NCBI RefSeq assembly: GCF_002863005.1
Contig: NZ_PKDG01000049.1
Coordinates: 124,001-188,000, forward strand
Length of the DNA stretch: 64,000 bases
Direction of reading: 5' to 3'
DNA from: Pseudoxanthomonas sp.
GTDB lineage: Bacteria > Pseudomonadota > Gammaproteobacteria > Xanthomonadales > Xanthomonadaceae
Shown: in pieces, positions 29,355 to 38,230 of the stretch
Numbering within the stretch: position 1 is the stretch's first letter
Layout: each line of letters starts with the position of its first letter
Made by a program: the position numbers and the translations under genes
Notes under the pieces: model-generated
Database searches by the model: none
The model's input: the letters and a program-made list of their open reading frames with translations, nothing else
What the model was told of the DNA's origin: nothing

Positions 29355-30758
29355 TCAGACCCAGCCCGTGGCGTAAAACACGCCGATGATCACGAACACC
29401 GCCGTGGTCTTGATCAGCGTGATGGCGAAGATGTCCTTGTACGACTGCCGGTGGCTGAGGCCGGTCACAGCCAGCAGGGTGATCACCGCACCATTGTGGG
29501 GCAGGGTGTCCATTCCGCCGGAGGCCATCGACGCCACGCGATGCAACACCTCCATCGGGATGCCGGCCGCGTTCGCGTTGGCGATGAAGCTGTCCGCCAT
29601 GGCCGCCAGCGCGATGCTCATGCCGCCCGAGGCCGAACCGGTGATGCCGGCCAGCGCGGTGACGGAGATCGCTTCGTTGACCAGCGGATTGGGAATGGCC
29701 TGCAGCGCGTTGGCCACCACCAGGAAGCCGGGCAGGGCAGCGATGACGGCGCCGAAGCCGTATTCCGAGGCGGTGTTCATCGAGGCCAGCAACGCGCCGC
29801 CGATGGCGCTCTTGGTGCCTTCGGCGAAGCTGGCGAACACCGGCTTCCACGCGAACGCGATCACCGAGACGATGCCGACCAGCAACGCGCCCTGCACGGC
29901 CCAGATCGCGGCGACCTTCGAGACCTCCTGCACCACCGGTGCGGGATTGCCGATCACGGCCGGGATGAAGGACTGGCTGTCGCCGTAGAAGCCCGGGATC
30001 CAGCGGGTGAACAGGAAGTTCGCCACGCCCACCAGCAGCAGCGGCAGGATCGCGATCAGCGGATGCGCCAGGCGATCGCCCTTGAAGGGCTCGGGTTCGT
30101 TGCGCAGTTCCTCGCTGCCCGCGTAGCTCTCGCCGTTGCGCGCGGCCACCCGGCGGCGCCATTCGAGATAGGTCATGCCGACGATCAGGATGAAGATGCC
30201 GCCGATCGTGCCCAGCACCGGCGCGGCCCAGCCGGTGGTGCCGAAGAACGAGGTGGGGATGATGTTCTGGATCTGCGGCGTGCCCGGCAGCGCATCCATG
30301 GTGAAGGTGAAGGCGCCCAGCGCGATGGTGCCCGGCACCAGCCGCTTGGGGATGTCGCTCTGGCGGAACAGTTCCGCCGCGAACGGATACACCGCGAACA
30401 CCACCACGAACAGCGACACGCCGCCGTAGGTCAGCAGCGCGCACACCAGCACGATGGACAGCATGGCGCGCTGCGCGCCGACCACCTTGATGGCCGCTTT
30501 CACGATCGCCTTGGAGAAGCCGGAGATCTCGATCAGCTTGCCGAACACCGCGCCCAGCAGGAACACGGGGAAGTACAGTTTCAGGAAGCCGACCATCTTG
30601 TCCATGAACAGGCCGGTGAACATCGGCGCGACCAACGACGGATCGGTGAGCAGCACCGCGCCCAGCGCCGCGATCGGCGCGAACAGGATGACGCTGTAGC
30701 CGCGGTAGGCCACGAACATCAGGAAACACAGCGCGGCCAGCACGATCAGGAACGACAT
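29355..30758 (-). CDS. GntP-family permease, candidate 3-hydroxybutyrate transporter
   Basis: A 467-residue inner-membrane permease with about 11-12 hydrophobic helices. The GntP signature is seen in ALLTYGGVSLFVVVFAVYPFA, MDALPGTPQIQNIIPT and SGGMDTLPHNGAVITLL. The start ATG 30758 has GAGGAG upstream; the longer frame to 30860 is rejected. It diverges from a TonB-dependent receptor. Family members carry gluconate or other hydroxyacids. In Pseudomonas a GntP permease sits beside bdhA, so with bdhA and an oligomer hydrolase nearby, 3-hydroxybutyrate is my favoured substrate (inference). Confidence 0.8.
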   Translation of the reverse strand: MSFLIVLAALCFLMFVAYRGYSVILFAPIAALGAVLLTDPSLVAPMFTGLFMDKMVGFLKLYFPVFLLGAVFGKLIEISGFSKAIVKAAIKVVGAQRAMLSIVLVCALLTYGGVSLFVVVFAVYPFAAELFRQSDIPKRLVPGTIALGAFTFTMDALPGTPQIQNIIPTSFFGTTGWAAPVLGTIGGIFILIVGMTYLEWRRRVAARNGESYAGSEELRNEPEPFKGDRLAHPLIAILPLLLVGVANFLFTRWIPGFYGDSQSFIPAVIGNPAPVVQEVSKVAAIWAVQGALLVGIVSVIAFAWKPVFASFAEGTKSAIGGALLASMNTASEYGFGAVIAALPGFLVVANALQAIPNPLVNEAISVTALAGITGSASGGMSIALAAMADSFIANANAAGIPMEVLHRVASMASGGMDTLPHNGAVITLLAVTGLSHRQSYKDIFAITLIKTTAVFVIIGVFYATGWV

Positions 30759-30827
30759 CCAACACTCCTCGGCCAGCGCCGGTTGCAGTGCGGCGAGTAT
30801 CCGCAGGGCCGTGCCGGCTGTCCCACT

Positions 30828-30843
30828 GTACGAAGGTACGATG
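30828..30843. promoter_or_regulatory. candidate CrbR operator, copy A
   Basis: GTACGAAGGTACGATG between the divergent GntP permease (start 30758) and TonB receptor (start 30929). The core TAC-N4-GTA is a short dyad. It matches copy B (39728-39743) at 14 of 16 bases. Both copies lie in divergent promoters of genes fit for 3-hydroxybutyrate use. Assignment to CrbR is inference. Confidence 0.5.
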
Positions 30844-30928
30844 CCCTCCGCGCGGGCCACCCCCTAGTGTTCGCTTCAATCGGCGGCACCCGCCCGCCGC
30901 CAACGTCATACCCGGGAGGGGGAGACCC

Positions 30929-33148
30929 ATGAAGCGCAAGCACCTGAGCCTGGCCATCGGCTGTGTCCTGTTGTCGTCCGTGCCGGTGGCATGGGCGCAG
31001 GACGCCGCGCCGGCCGCCGGCACGCCAGCCACCAACGCCACCACGCTCGATTCGGTCAAGGTCACCGCGCGCAAGCGCGAGGAGACCCTGCAGGACGTGC
31101 CGGTCGCGGTCACCGCGTTCACGCCGGAGACGCTGGACAAGCTCAACATCAAGGACCTGGGCGACCTCGATGCGCAGGTGCCGAACCTGACCGTGTACGC
31201 GGCGCGCGGCTCCACCAGCACCGTGACCGCCTATATCCGCGGCGTGGGCCAGGCCGATCCGCTGTGGGGCGTGGACCCGGGCGTGGGCATCTACCTGGAC
31301 GACGTCTACATCGCCCGTCCGCAGGGCGCGCTGCTGGACGTGTTCGACGTGGAGCGCATCGAAGTGCTGCGTGGACCGCAGGGCACGCTGTACGGCAAGA
31401 ACACCATCGGCGGTGCGATCAAGTACATCTCGCGCGGCCTGCCGCAGGAGACCACCGGCTTCGCCTCCGTCACCGTGGGCAACTACAACCAGTTGGACGT
31501 GAAAGCCGCGCTGGGCGGCGAGATCGGCAGCAAGGACAGCGGCCTGCGCGGCCGCGTCTCGGTGGCGAGCATGAACCGCGACGGCTTCGGTGAGAACACG
31601 TACACCGGCCAGGAGGTCAGCGACAAGGAGATCAACGCGGTCCGCATGCAGCTGGGCGCGTACTCGCAGGATGATTTCGACGTGCAGTTCGCCTTCGACT
31701 ACATGGACGACCAGTCCGGTGTGCGCGGTGCGAAGATGCTGGCGCCCAACCCCCTGGCCCCGGCCTATCCGCCGACCAGCGACCGCTACGACATCCGCAG
31801 CGGCATGAAGAACATCAACGACACCGAGATGAAGGGCGCCTCGGTCACCGCCAACTGGAGGCCGAGCGACAACTGGGCGTTCAAGTACGTCGCCGCCAAG
31901 CGCGAATCCGACACCGAGACCAACATCGACTTCGACACCACGCCGTTGCCGCTGGTGGACGTGCGCGCGTTCTACAGCGACAGCCAGGTGAGCCAGGAAC
32001 TGCAGGCGAACTACGACGGCGGCGGCCGCGCCCGCGGCGTGATGGGCCTGTACTGGTTCAATGGCGACGCCGGTGGCCAGGTGCTGAACTATTTCTGGAA
32101 TCCGCTGCTGGCCACCGGCCTGACCAATCCGCTGTTCGGCGACACCCAGGGCGTGGTCAACACCAAGAGCATCGCGCTGTACGCCGACTGGACCTTCGAC
32201 CTGACCGACCGCCTGAAGCTGGACGTGGGCGCGCGCTACACGGACGAAGACAAGCATGCCGTCGCGCTGAACCGCTTCTACACCAATAACCAGTACGAAA
32301 CGTCGTGGGGCACGGCGGCGAACTTCGACAAGACGGTCAACTTCAAGAACGTCTCGCCGAAGGTCTCGCTGGACTACCAGGTCACCCCCGACATCATGGT
32401 CTACGGCCTGGCCTCGCGCGGTTTCAAGTCGGGCGGCTACAACATCCGCGCCAACACCACGGCGGTGCCGCGCTCGGGCGAGCCGTTCGACGACGAATCG
32501 GTCGACAGCTTCGAGATCGGCAGCAAGATGTCGTTCCTCGACCAGCGCGTGTTCCTGAACCTGTCGGCGTTCCACAACAAGTACGAGGACATCCAGCTGT
32601 CGGTGTTCACCTCATACACGCTGCCGAACGGCTCGCAGAGCTTCTTCGGCGACTTCACCAATGCCGGCAAGGGCACCGTGAACGGCGTGGAAGTCGAGTA
32701 CCAGTTCCTGCCGACGGCCAACTGGCTGATCAGCGGCAACCTGGCCTGGCTGGACGCGAAGTACGACGAGTTCATCACCAGCGGCGTCAACGTGGCCGAC
32801 AGCCAGCGCTTCACCAATGCACCGGAATTCTCCGGCGCGCTCAACGTGGAGTACCGCACCGACCTGGCCAACGGCGGCAACCTGTCCGCGCGCGTGGGCT
32901 ATTCGTACCAGTCCGAAGTGTGGCCGACCACCGACCTGAGCCCGCTGATCCGGCAGGAGGGCTACGGCCTCTTGAACGCGGGCGTGATCTGGAAGCTCGA
33001 CGACGCGTGGAGCCTGTCGCTGCAGGGCACCAACCTGGCCGACGAGGAGTACCGCACCACCGGTTACAACATCGCCGCCTATGGCGTGCTGACCGGCTTC
33101 TACGGTCCGCCGCGCCAGTACAGCCTGACCGCGCGCTACGACTTCTGA
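30929..33148 (+). CDS. TonB-dependent outer-membrane receptor
   Basis: A 739-residue ligand-gated outer-membrane importer. Signal peptide 1-23 (VPVAWAQ). It has a TonB-box-like TTLDSVKVTARK, a plug domain (about 45-165, with VFDVERIEVLRGPQGTLYG) and a 22-strand-type barrel ending in YSLTARYDF. ATG 30929 has a strong GGGAGGGGGAG before it; the frame open to 30788 crosses the candidate operator. It resembles the receptors for small organic nutrients rather than siderophores. Placement opposite a GntP permease, with the shared operator, suggests uptake of hydroxybutyrate oligomers (inference). Confidence 0.85.
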   Translation: MKRKHLSLAIGCVLLSSVPVAWAQDAAPAAGTPATNATTLDSVKVTARKREETLQDVPVAVTAFTPETLDKLNIKDLGDLDAQVPNLTVYAARGSTSTVTAYIRGVGQADPLWGVDPGVGIYLDDVYIARPQGALLDVFDVERIEVLRGPQGTLYGKNTIGGAIKYISRGLPQETTGFASVTVGNYNQLDVKAALGGEIGSKDSGLRGRVSVASMNRDGFGENTYTGQEVSDKEINAVRMQLGAYSQDDFDVQFAFDYMDDQSGVRGAKMLAPNPLAPAYPPTSDRYDIRSGMKNINDTEMKGASVTANWRPSDNWAFKYVAAKRESDTETNIDFDTTPLPLVDVRAFYSDSQVSQELQANYDGGGRARGVMGLYWFNGDAGGQVLNYFWNPLLATGLTNPLFGDTQGVVNTKSIALYADWTFDLTDRLKLDVGARYTDEDKHAVALNRFYTNNQYETSWGTAANFDKTVNFKNVSPKVSLDYQVTPDIMVYGLASRGFKSGGYNIRANTTAVPRSGEPFDDESVDSFEIGSKMSFLDQRVFLNLSAFHNKYEDIQLSVFTSYTLPNGSQSFFGDFTNAGKGTVNGVEVEYQFLPTANWLISGNLAWLDAKYDEFITSGVNVADSQRFTNAPEFSGALNVEYRTDLANGGNLSARVGYSYQSEVWPTTDLSPLIRQEGYGLLNAGVIWKLDDAWSLSLQGTNLADEEYRTTGYNIAAYGVLTGFYGPPRQYSLTARYDF

Positions 33149-33162
33149 CGCGTAGTCCCAGG

Positions 33163-33194
33163 CGACGCGGCGCTGTGCATGCAGCGCCGCGTCG
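33163..33194 (+). terminator. strong hairpin after the TonB receptor gene
   Basis: A perfect 13-bp stem (CGACGCGGCGCTG 33163-33175 with its complement 33182-33194) and six-base loop, 14 bases after the stop. The 3' flank is TCGTTCGTT rather than a pure T-run. It also lies 36 bases downstream of the convergent small gene, so it may serve both. Confidence 0.6.
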
Positions 33195-33230
33195 TCGTTC
33201 GTTGGCGGGTGCGCGGAAGGCGGGCGCGCC

Positions 33231-33575
33231 TCAGGGTTTGCGGGCGGGGCGTTCGGGCTTGCGCGGCGACGCCGGGTACTCCTCAGCCAGCAGGCCCGCC
33301 ACACCGGTGGTCGGAGCCGGGGTTCCCTTGTCGGTCCTGGCGACCGAGCACTCCTGCTTGTCCTGGGCCAGGTTGGGGCAACTGACGCACTGCTTGCCGT
33401 CGGTATTGTTGACGCAGATCTCGTAGTTGTCGCCCTTGTTGGCGATGCTGCAGTCCGGGCCACGCGATATGCAGATGCCGAGCGCTGTACTGGTGCGCGT
33501 TGCCCAGGCGGGCGCGGATGCGGCAAGCAGCACGAGGGACAGCGCGGCGAAGCGCAGGAACATGGGGTTGTGCAT
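33231..33575 (-). CDS. small secreted cysteine-rich protein
   Basis: A 114-residue exported protein of unknown function. Signal peptide 1-26 (FAALSLVLLAASAPAWA). The mature part has six cysteines in the spacing CIS...CSIA...CVNN...CVSCPN...CSV, so disulfide bonds in the periplasm are likely. It ends in a Pro/Arg/Lys-rich tail. The start ATG 33575 has AAAAAGGAGATCGC before it, a near-ideal ribosome site. No family recognised. It converges on the TonB receptor gene. Confidence 0.7.
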   Translation of the reverse strand: MHNPMFLRFAALSLVLLAASAPAWATRTSTALGICISRGPDCSIANKGDNYEICVNNTDGKQCVSCPNLAQDKQECSVARTDKGTPAPTTGVAGLLAEEYPASPRKPERPARKP

Positions 33576-33623
33576 GGCGATCTCCTTTTTCGACTCCGTG
33601 TGGGCACCCCCTTGGGCCCGGCG

Positions 33624-33682
33624 ATGACGGAGCCGCGTGGCGGCAATCCCCTCGGAAGGAGCGTTCCGAGCGGCTTCGTCAT
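33624..33682. other. 59-base structured element upstream of crbS
   Basis: An outer 12-bp stem (ATGACGGAGCCG 33624-33635 with CGGCTTCGTCAT 33671-33682, one G:U) encloses an inner 7-bp stem (CTCGGAA 33651-33657 with TTCCGAG 33664-33670). It lies in the 218-base divergent gap between the small secreted gene and the hybrid kinase. It could be a leader RNA structure for the kinase or a solitary repeat element. Confidence 0.4.
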
Positions 33683-33793
33683 GAGGAAGAACGAGGCCCT
33701 GCGCAGGCATCGGCCACGGAAACGGGCAGGGGACAGTGCCGATCGTCGGCGCGGTAAGATCGTGGCTGGGCGGAGAGGACCATTCGAGGAAGC

Positions 33794-36700
33794 ATGCTGA
33801 GCATCGGCATCGTGGTGCTGGCGGGGCTGCTCTGGCTGGGCGTGCTGTTCGGCTCGGCGCTGTATGCCGAACGCCACCCGCGCGTGCTCGCCGTGCAGTG
33901 GCCCTACATCTACGCGTTGTCGCTCGCGGTCTATTGCACCTCGTGGACCTTCTTCGGCACGGTGACCCAGGCCGCGCGTTACGGCTGGCCGCTGCCGCCG
34001 ACCTTCGTCGGCACCATCCTGCTGTATGTGTTCGGTGCGTTCCTGCTGGTGCGGCTGGTGCGCATGGCGCGCGAATCCAACGCGACCTCGCTGGCCGACC
34101 TGATCGCCACGCGGCTGGGCAAGGACGGCTGGCTGGCGGCCACCATCACCTTGGTCGCGGCGCTGGGCCTGATTCCCTACATCGCGTTGCAGTTGAAGGC
34201 GGTGGCGATGAGCTTCGCGCTGCTGACGCGTTCGCCCGGCAACGATGCGCTGCCGGCCTGGCAGGACAGCGCGCTGTACGTGGCGCTGGCGATGGCGGTG
34301 TTCGCGATGCTGTTCGGCACGCGGCGCGCCAGCGCGGTGGAGCACAACCGCGGCCTGGTGTTGGCGATGGCGTTCGAATCGCTGTTCAAGCTGGCGGCGA
34401 TGCTGGCACTGGGCGTGTTCGTCTGGTGGGGCTTGCCCGAACTGCCTGACGTGCCGCCGGTGCAGGCGCCGCCCTCGACCACCTACGGCTTCCTGCCATT
34501 GGTCGCGCTCGGCGTGCTGGCGATGTTCACCCTGCCGCACCAGGTGCATGTGGGCGTGGTCGAATGCCGCGATGAGCGGCATGTGCGCACGGCGCGCTGG
34601 CTGTTCCCGCTGTACATGGTGCTGATGGCGGCACCGCTGTTGCCGTTGGCGCGCGCCGGCGGCGCGATGTTCGGCGATGCGGTGCCTTCCGATCTCTACG
34701 TACTGGCGCTGCCGCTGTCGCAGGGGCACCAGGGCCTCGCGTTGCTCGCCTTCCTCGGCGGCCTGAGCGCGGCCACCGGCATGGTGGTGGTCAGCACGCT
34801 GACGCTGAGCCTGATGATCGGCAATCACTGGCTGGCGCCGGGCCTGCTGCGCGGCGGCTGGTTGCGCGGCACCGGCGGCGACCTGCGCGGTGCGGTGCTG
34901 GCGCAGCGGCGTATCGGCATCGTCGCGGTGATGCTGTTGGCGTGGGCCTACAGTCGGTTGGTCGCCGGCAACGATGCGCTGGCCGACGTGGGCGCGGTGT
35001 CGTTCTCCGCGCTGGCCACGCTCGCACCCGCCCTGGGTTTCGCGATCTGGCGCCCGCAGACGCCACCGCGCGCGGTGATCGCCGGCATCGTGGTCGGTTT
35101 CCTGGTCTGGGCCTGGCTGTTGCTGTTGCCGGTGACGATGGATGCGCGCGGACTGTCGCCGGCGTGGTTGCAGGAGGGACCCTTCGGCATCGCGGGGCTG
35201 TCGCCCGATGGCTTCTTCGGCCTGACCGGGTGGAGCCGCCTGGGGCGCGCGGTCGGCGTCAGCCTGTTCTGCGGCACGGCGGTGACGTTGCTGGTGATGG
35301 GCTGGCGCGGCAACGCGCCGCGCCGCGCCGACAGTCGAGGTTTCGACAGCAAGACCTTGCGCGATGCGGGTCGCCGGTTCCTGCCGCGCGAACGGGTCGA
35401 GGAATTGCTGGCCGACGCACCGCGCACCGGCCCCGTGCCCGGCGTGATCGAAGCGCGCCTGGAGCGCGAGTTGTCCGCGGTACTCGGTTCCGCGTCGGCC
35501 CGCCTGCTGCTGGATGCCGCGCGCCGCGAGAGCGGCGACCTCGATACCGTGGCGGCGATCGTCGGCGAGGTCTCGCAGGACCTGCGCTTCAACCAGCAGG
35601 TGCTGGAAGCGGCGCTGCAGAACATGAGCCAGGGCATCAGCGTGATCGACCGCGAGCAGCGGCTGGTGGCTTGGAACCGGCGTTACCGGGAGATGTTCGG
35701 ATTTCCGGCGGAGATGCTGCAGGTCGGCCGACCGATCGCCGAGCTGACGCGCTGGGCGCTGGCGCGCATGCCGCAGCGCGGCCAGGACGAACGCGCGCTG
35801 GAGCGCAGGTTGGCCTTCATGCGCGCCGGCACGGCGCACCTCACCGAGCGCGTGTTCCCCGATGGCAGCATCGTCGAGATCCGCGGCAATCCAATGCCGG
35901 GCGGCGGCTTCGTCGCCACCTACACCGACGTGACCGCGTCGCGCCAGGCCGAACGCCAGCTCAAGCAGGCGAACGAAACGCTGGAGCAGCGCGTCGCCGA
36001 ACGCACCGCACTGCTCGAGACCGCCAAGCGCGAGGCCGAGCATGCGAACGATGCGAAGAGCCGCTTCCTGACCGCGATCGGCCACGATCTGTTGCAACCG
36101 CTGCACGCGGCGCAGTTGTTCACCGACGCGCTGTCGCAGCAGCTGCCGGAGGCGCGCCAGCGCGACACGGCGCTGCAGGTACGCGGCGCGCTGGATTCCA
36201 CCACGGACCTGCTGACCGGCCTGCTGGACATGTCGCGCCTCGAAGCGGGCGGCCTGCTGCCGGAGCCGCGCGACTTCCCGCTGATGGAGGTGCTGGAACC
36301 GCTGGCGTCCGAGTTCCGCGTGCTGGCGAACGAACGCGGGCTGTCGTTCGACATCGTGCCCACGCGTGCGTGGGTGCACACCGATCCGCAGCTGCTGCGG
36401 CGCATCCTGCAGAACTTCCTGGCCAATGCCGTGCGCTACACGGTGCGTGGCGGCGTGCTGCTGGGCGTGCGTCGCCATGGCGACCGGCTGCGCGTCGAAG
36501 TATGGGACACCGGCCCCGGCATCGCCGAAGCGGAGCAGCGGCGGATCTTCGAGGAATTCCGTCGCGGCGAGGATGTCCCCGGGCAGGGACTCGGACTGGG
36601 TCTGTCGATCGCCGACCGCATCGCCGCGCTGCTGGAGGCGCCGTTGTCGTTGCGGAGCCGGCTGGGGCAGGGTGCCGTGTTCGCGGTGGACCTGGTGCGG

Positions 36701-37135
36701 GTGGCGACGCCCGCACCTGCGCCGGTGGCCGTGGGCAAGCCGGGCCTCGCCGGTCGCCACGTGCTGGCCGTCGACAACGATCCGGCGGCGTTGTCCGCGC
36801 TGCAGCAGGTGCTGGAAGGGTGGGGCTGCAGCGTGGCCAGCGCGGGTGGAAGCGCAGGCGCGGAGATGGCGCTGCGTGAGCGTTCGGCGGACCTGTGGTT
36901 GTTCGACTTCCATCTGGATGACGGCGACACCGGCGTGGCGCTGGCCGAACGTCTGCGCGCCACGCACGGTGCTCGTCCGTGCCTGATCCTCACCGCCGAC
37001 CAGACCGATGCCGTCCGCCGCGCGGTGCGCGATGCCGACCTGCCGCTGCTGGCCAAGCCGGTGCGGCCGCTGGCGTTGAAGTCGGTGCTGGACCGGCTGC
37101 TGGCCGCACGGGTCTCTGATGTGGGAGCGACGTAA
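33794..37135 (+). CDS. crbS: hybrid sensor kinase with SLC5 transporter domain (CrbS type)
   Basis: A 1113-residue membrane kinase. The first ~490 residues form about 13 helices of a sodium:solute symporter (SLC5) domain, starting with the YALSLAVYCTSWTFFG segment. A STAC-like linker (about 525-600, AVLGSASARLLLDAA) and a PAS domain (about 605-720) follow. HisKA has AIGHDLLQPLHAA with His764. HATPase has FLANAVRYT, DTGPGI and GLGLGLS. A receiver domain holds Asp1038 (LFDFHLDDGD) and KPVRP. This exact order is that of CrbS/MxtR, which with CrbR governs acetate use in Vibrio and Pseudomonas. AGGAAG precedes ATG 33794. The last residues (VGAT) and stop come from a REP element. CbrA lacks the receiver, so CrbS fits better. 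Confidence 0.85.
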   Translation: MLSIGIVVLAGLLWLGVLFGSALYAERHPRVLAVQWPYIYALSLAVYCTSWTFFGTVTQAARYGWPLPPTFVGTILLYVFGAFLLVRLVRMARESNATSLADLIATRLGKDGWLAATITLVAALGLIPYIALQLKAVAMSFALLTRSPGNDALPAWQDSALYVALAMAVFAMLFGTRRASAVEHNRGLVLAMAFESLFKLAAMLALGVFVWWGLPELPDVPPVQAPPSTTYGFLPLVALGVLAMFTLPHQVHVGVVECRDERHVRTARWLFPLYMVLMAAPLLPLARAGGAMFGDAVPSDLYVLALPLSQGHQGLALLAFLGGLSAATGMVVVSTLTLSLMIGNHWLAPGLLRGGWLRGTGGDLRGAVLAQRRIGIVAVMLLAWAYSRLVAGNDALADVGAVSFSALATLAPALGFAIWRPQTPPRAVIAGIVVGFLVWAWLLLLPVTMDARGLSPAWLQEGPFGIAGLSPDGFFGLTGWSRLGRAVGVSLFCGTAVTLLVMGWRGNAPRRADSRGFDSKTLRDAGRRFLPRERVEELLADAPRTGPVPGVIEARLERELSAVLGSASARLLLDAARRESGDLDTVAAIVGEVSQDLRFNQQVLEAALQNMSQGISVIDREQRLVAWNRRYREMFGFPAEMLQVGRPIAELTRWALARMPQRGQDERALERRLAFMRAGTAHLTERVFPDGSIVEIRGNPMPGGGFVATYTDVTASRQAERQLKQANETLEQRVAERTALLETAKREAEHANDAKSRFLTAIGHDLLQPLHAAQLFTDALSQQLPEARQRDTALQVRGALDSTTDLLTGLLDMSRLEAGGLLPEPRDFPLMEVLEPLASEFRVLANERGLSFDIVPTRAWVHTDPQLLRRILQNFLANAVRYTVRGGVLLGVRRHGDRLRVEVWDTGPGIAEAEQRRIFEEFRRGEDVPGQGLGLGLSIADRIAALLEAPLSLRSRLGQGAVFAVDLVRVATPAPAPVAVGKPGLAGRHVLAVDNDPAALSALQQVLEGWGCSVASAGGSAGAEMALRERSADLWLFDFHLDDGDTGVALAERLRATHGARPCLILTADQTDAVRRAVRDADLPLLAKPVRPLALKSVLDRLLAARVSDVGAT

Positions 37136-37203
37136 GTCGCGATGGTTACGTGCGGAGACTGTCCGCACTTCTGGTTCGTCATCGCGACTTACGTCGCTCC
37201 CAC
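37121..37203. repeat. REP doublet 1 (inverted pair)
   Basis: Two perfect inverted copies of a 23-base unit containing GGAGCGACGTAAGTCGCGA (37121-37143 and 37181-37203) enclose a 37-base centre. The centre itself holds a TGCGGA-GACTG-TCCGCA hairpin. It matches the extragenic palindrome I know from Xanthomonas/Stenotrophomonas relatives. The left copy overlaps the last five codons of crbS, including its stop. Confidence 0.85.
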
Positions 37204-37246
37204 AACCGCAACGCTAGAATGCGCGCCTGGATTCCGGAGTTCGCGC

Positions 37247-37735
37247 ATGCCTTACACCCCCATCGTCGCCACCCTCGGCTACGTGCTTTCGCCCGATCGT
37301 TCGCAGGTGCTGCTGATCCATCGCAACGCGCGCCCGGATGACCAGCACCTGGGCAAGTACAACGGGCTGGGCGGCAAGATCGAGCGGGATGAGGACGTGG
37401 TGGCCGGCATGCGTCGCGAGATCCACGAGGAGGCCGGCATCGACTGCGACGCGATGACGCTGCGCGGCACGATCAGCTGGCCGGGCTTCGGCAAGCATGG
37501 CGAGGATTGGCTGGGCTTCGTCTTCCTCATCACGCGCTACAGCGGCACGCCGTTCGAACGCAATCCGGAAGGCACGCTGGAATGGGTGCCGGTGGAGAAG
37601 ATCATGGAACTGCCGCTGTGGGACGGCGACCGCCACTTCCTGCCGCTGGTGTTCGACGACGATCCGCGTGGCTTCCACGGCGTCATGCCGTACCACGAGG
37701 GACGCATGGTCTCGTGGGATTACTCGCGCATCTGA
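37247..37735 (+). CDS. Nudix hydrolase, MutT/8-oxo-dGTP-type
   Basis: A 162-residue cytoplasmic pyrophosphohydrolase. The complete Nudix box is GGKIERDEDVVAGMRREIHEEAGI-type (G-x5-E-x7-RE-x2-EE-x-G), within residues about 41-64, with YNGLGGK before it as in 8-oxo-dGTP diphosphatases. The C-terminal WDGDRHFLPLVF and FHGVMPYHEG segments are typical of the same group. The start ATG 37247 has GGAGT upstream, and a TAGAAT box is at 37215-37220. It stands alone between two REP doublets. Confidence 0.88.
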   Translation: MPYTPIVATLGYVLSPDRSQVLLIHRNARPDDQHLGKYNGLGGKIERDEDVVAGMRREIHEEAGIDCDAMTLRGTISWPGFGKHGEDWLGFVFLITRYSGTPFERNPEGTLEWVPVEKIMELPLWDGDRHFLPLVFDDDPRGFHGVMPYHEGRMVSWDYSRI

Positions 37736-37753
37736 AGCCGCGCTGCTCGACCC

Positions 37754-37905
37754 TGTAGGAGCGACGTAAGTCGCGACCGGAAGGCAGAGGGGGCACTGCA
37801 CCTTGGATGAGCGCTGATTCCTACGGCATATGTTTCTCCTCGTCCGTGTCATCCACGGAACAACGGAGACCAAGGTCCACGGTCGCGACTCACGTCGCTC
37901 CTACA
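37754..37905. repeat. REP doublet 2 (inverted pair)
   Basis: A forward copy TGTAGGAGCGACGTAAGTCG... at 37754-37778 and an inverted copy at 37881-37905 (one base different: CTCACG for CTTACG) enclose about 100 bases with no gene. Same family as doublet 1. Together the doublets bracket the Nudix gene. Confidence 0.85.
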
Positions 37906-37933
37906 GGGAACGGCCGCATGTTCCACGATCACG

Positions 37934-38160
37934 CTTGTCCACACGCTGTGTGGATCGGCGTTGGGAAAGCATGTGGATAACCGCGCGGCCGCCTTGCGCC
38001 GCAAGCCTGTCAAGGTGTGTGGCGAAATTATGACCAGTGCGTGACGGTCGGGTTTCCGGGTTGTCCACACCGCATGTGGATGGTCTGTCGACCAACATGT
38101 GGATAAGCGTTGGCGCGCGTTGCGGCACAACGTTGTCAAGGTGTGTGGCGAATTTATGAT
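37934..38160. repeat. 126-bp tandem duplication with DnaA-box-like sequences
   Basis: Two ungapped copies offset by exactly 126 bases. Each has TTGTCCACA (37935-37943; 38061-38069), a partial TGTGGAT (37949-37955; 38075-38081), a perfect inverted DnaA box TGTGGATAA (37972-37980; 38098-38106) and a nearly identical 26-base block TGTCAAGGTGTGTGGCGAA... (38008-38033; 38134-38159). No gene is recognised. The minus frames look repeated only because 126 is a multiple of three. Confidence 0.75.
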
Positions 38161-38230
38161 CACCGCACATCAGCGGTGATCCACGCTTGGTTCCACGTCA
38201 TCGCGCCGTCCTTGGAAACGGCGTGGAACT

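Noticed and set aside
32612-37168. 1518-codon minus-strand open frame across the TonB receptor end and the kinase
   Set aside because: Composition-driven; antisense to two recognised genes and rich in Arg/Gln/His.
37934-38160. Chromosomal replication origin
   Set aside because: No dnaA, rpmH, dnaN or gidA neighbours and no AT-rich unwinding region.
37121-38160. CRISPR array
   Set aside because: Repeats are inverted pairs or a two-copy duplication without regular spacers and no cas genes are present.
37849-38170. Repeated minus-strand frames over the DnaA-box duplication
   Set aside because: The repeat period of 126 bases keeps frame by chance; no start signal and no known family.
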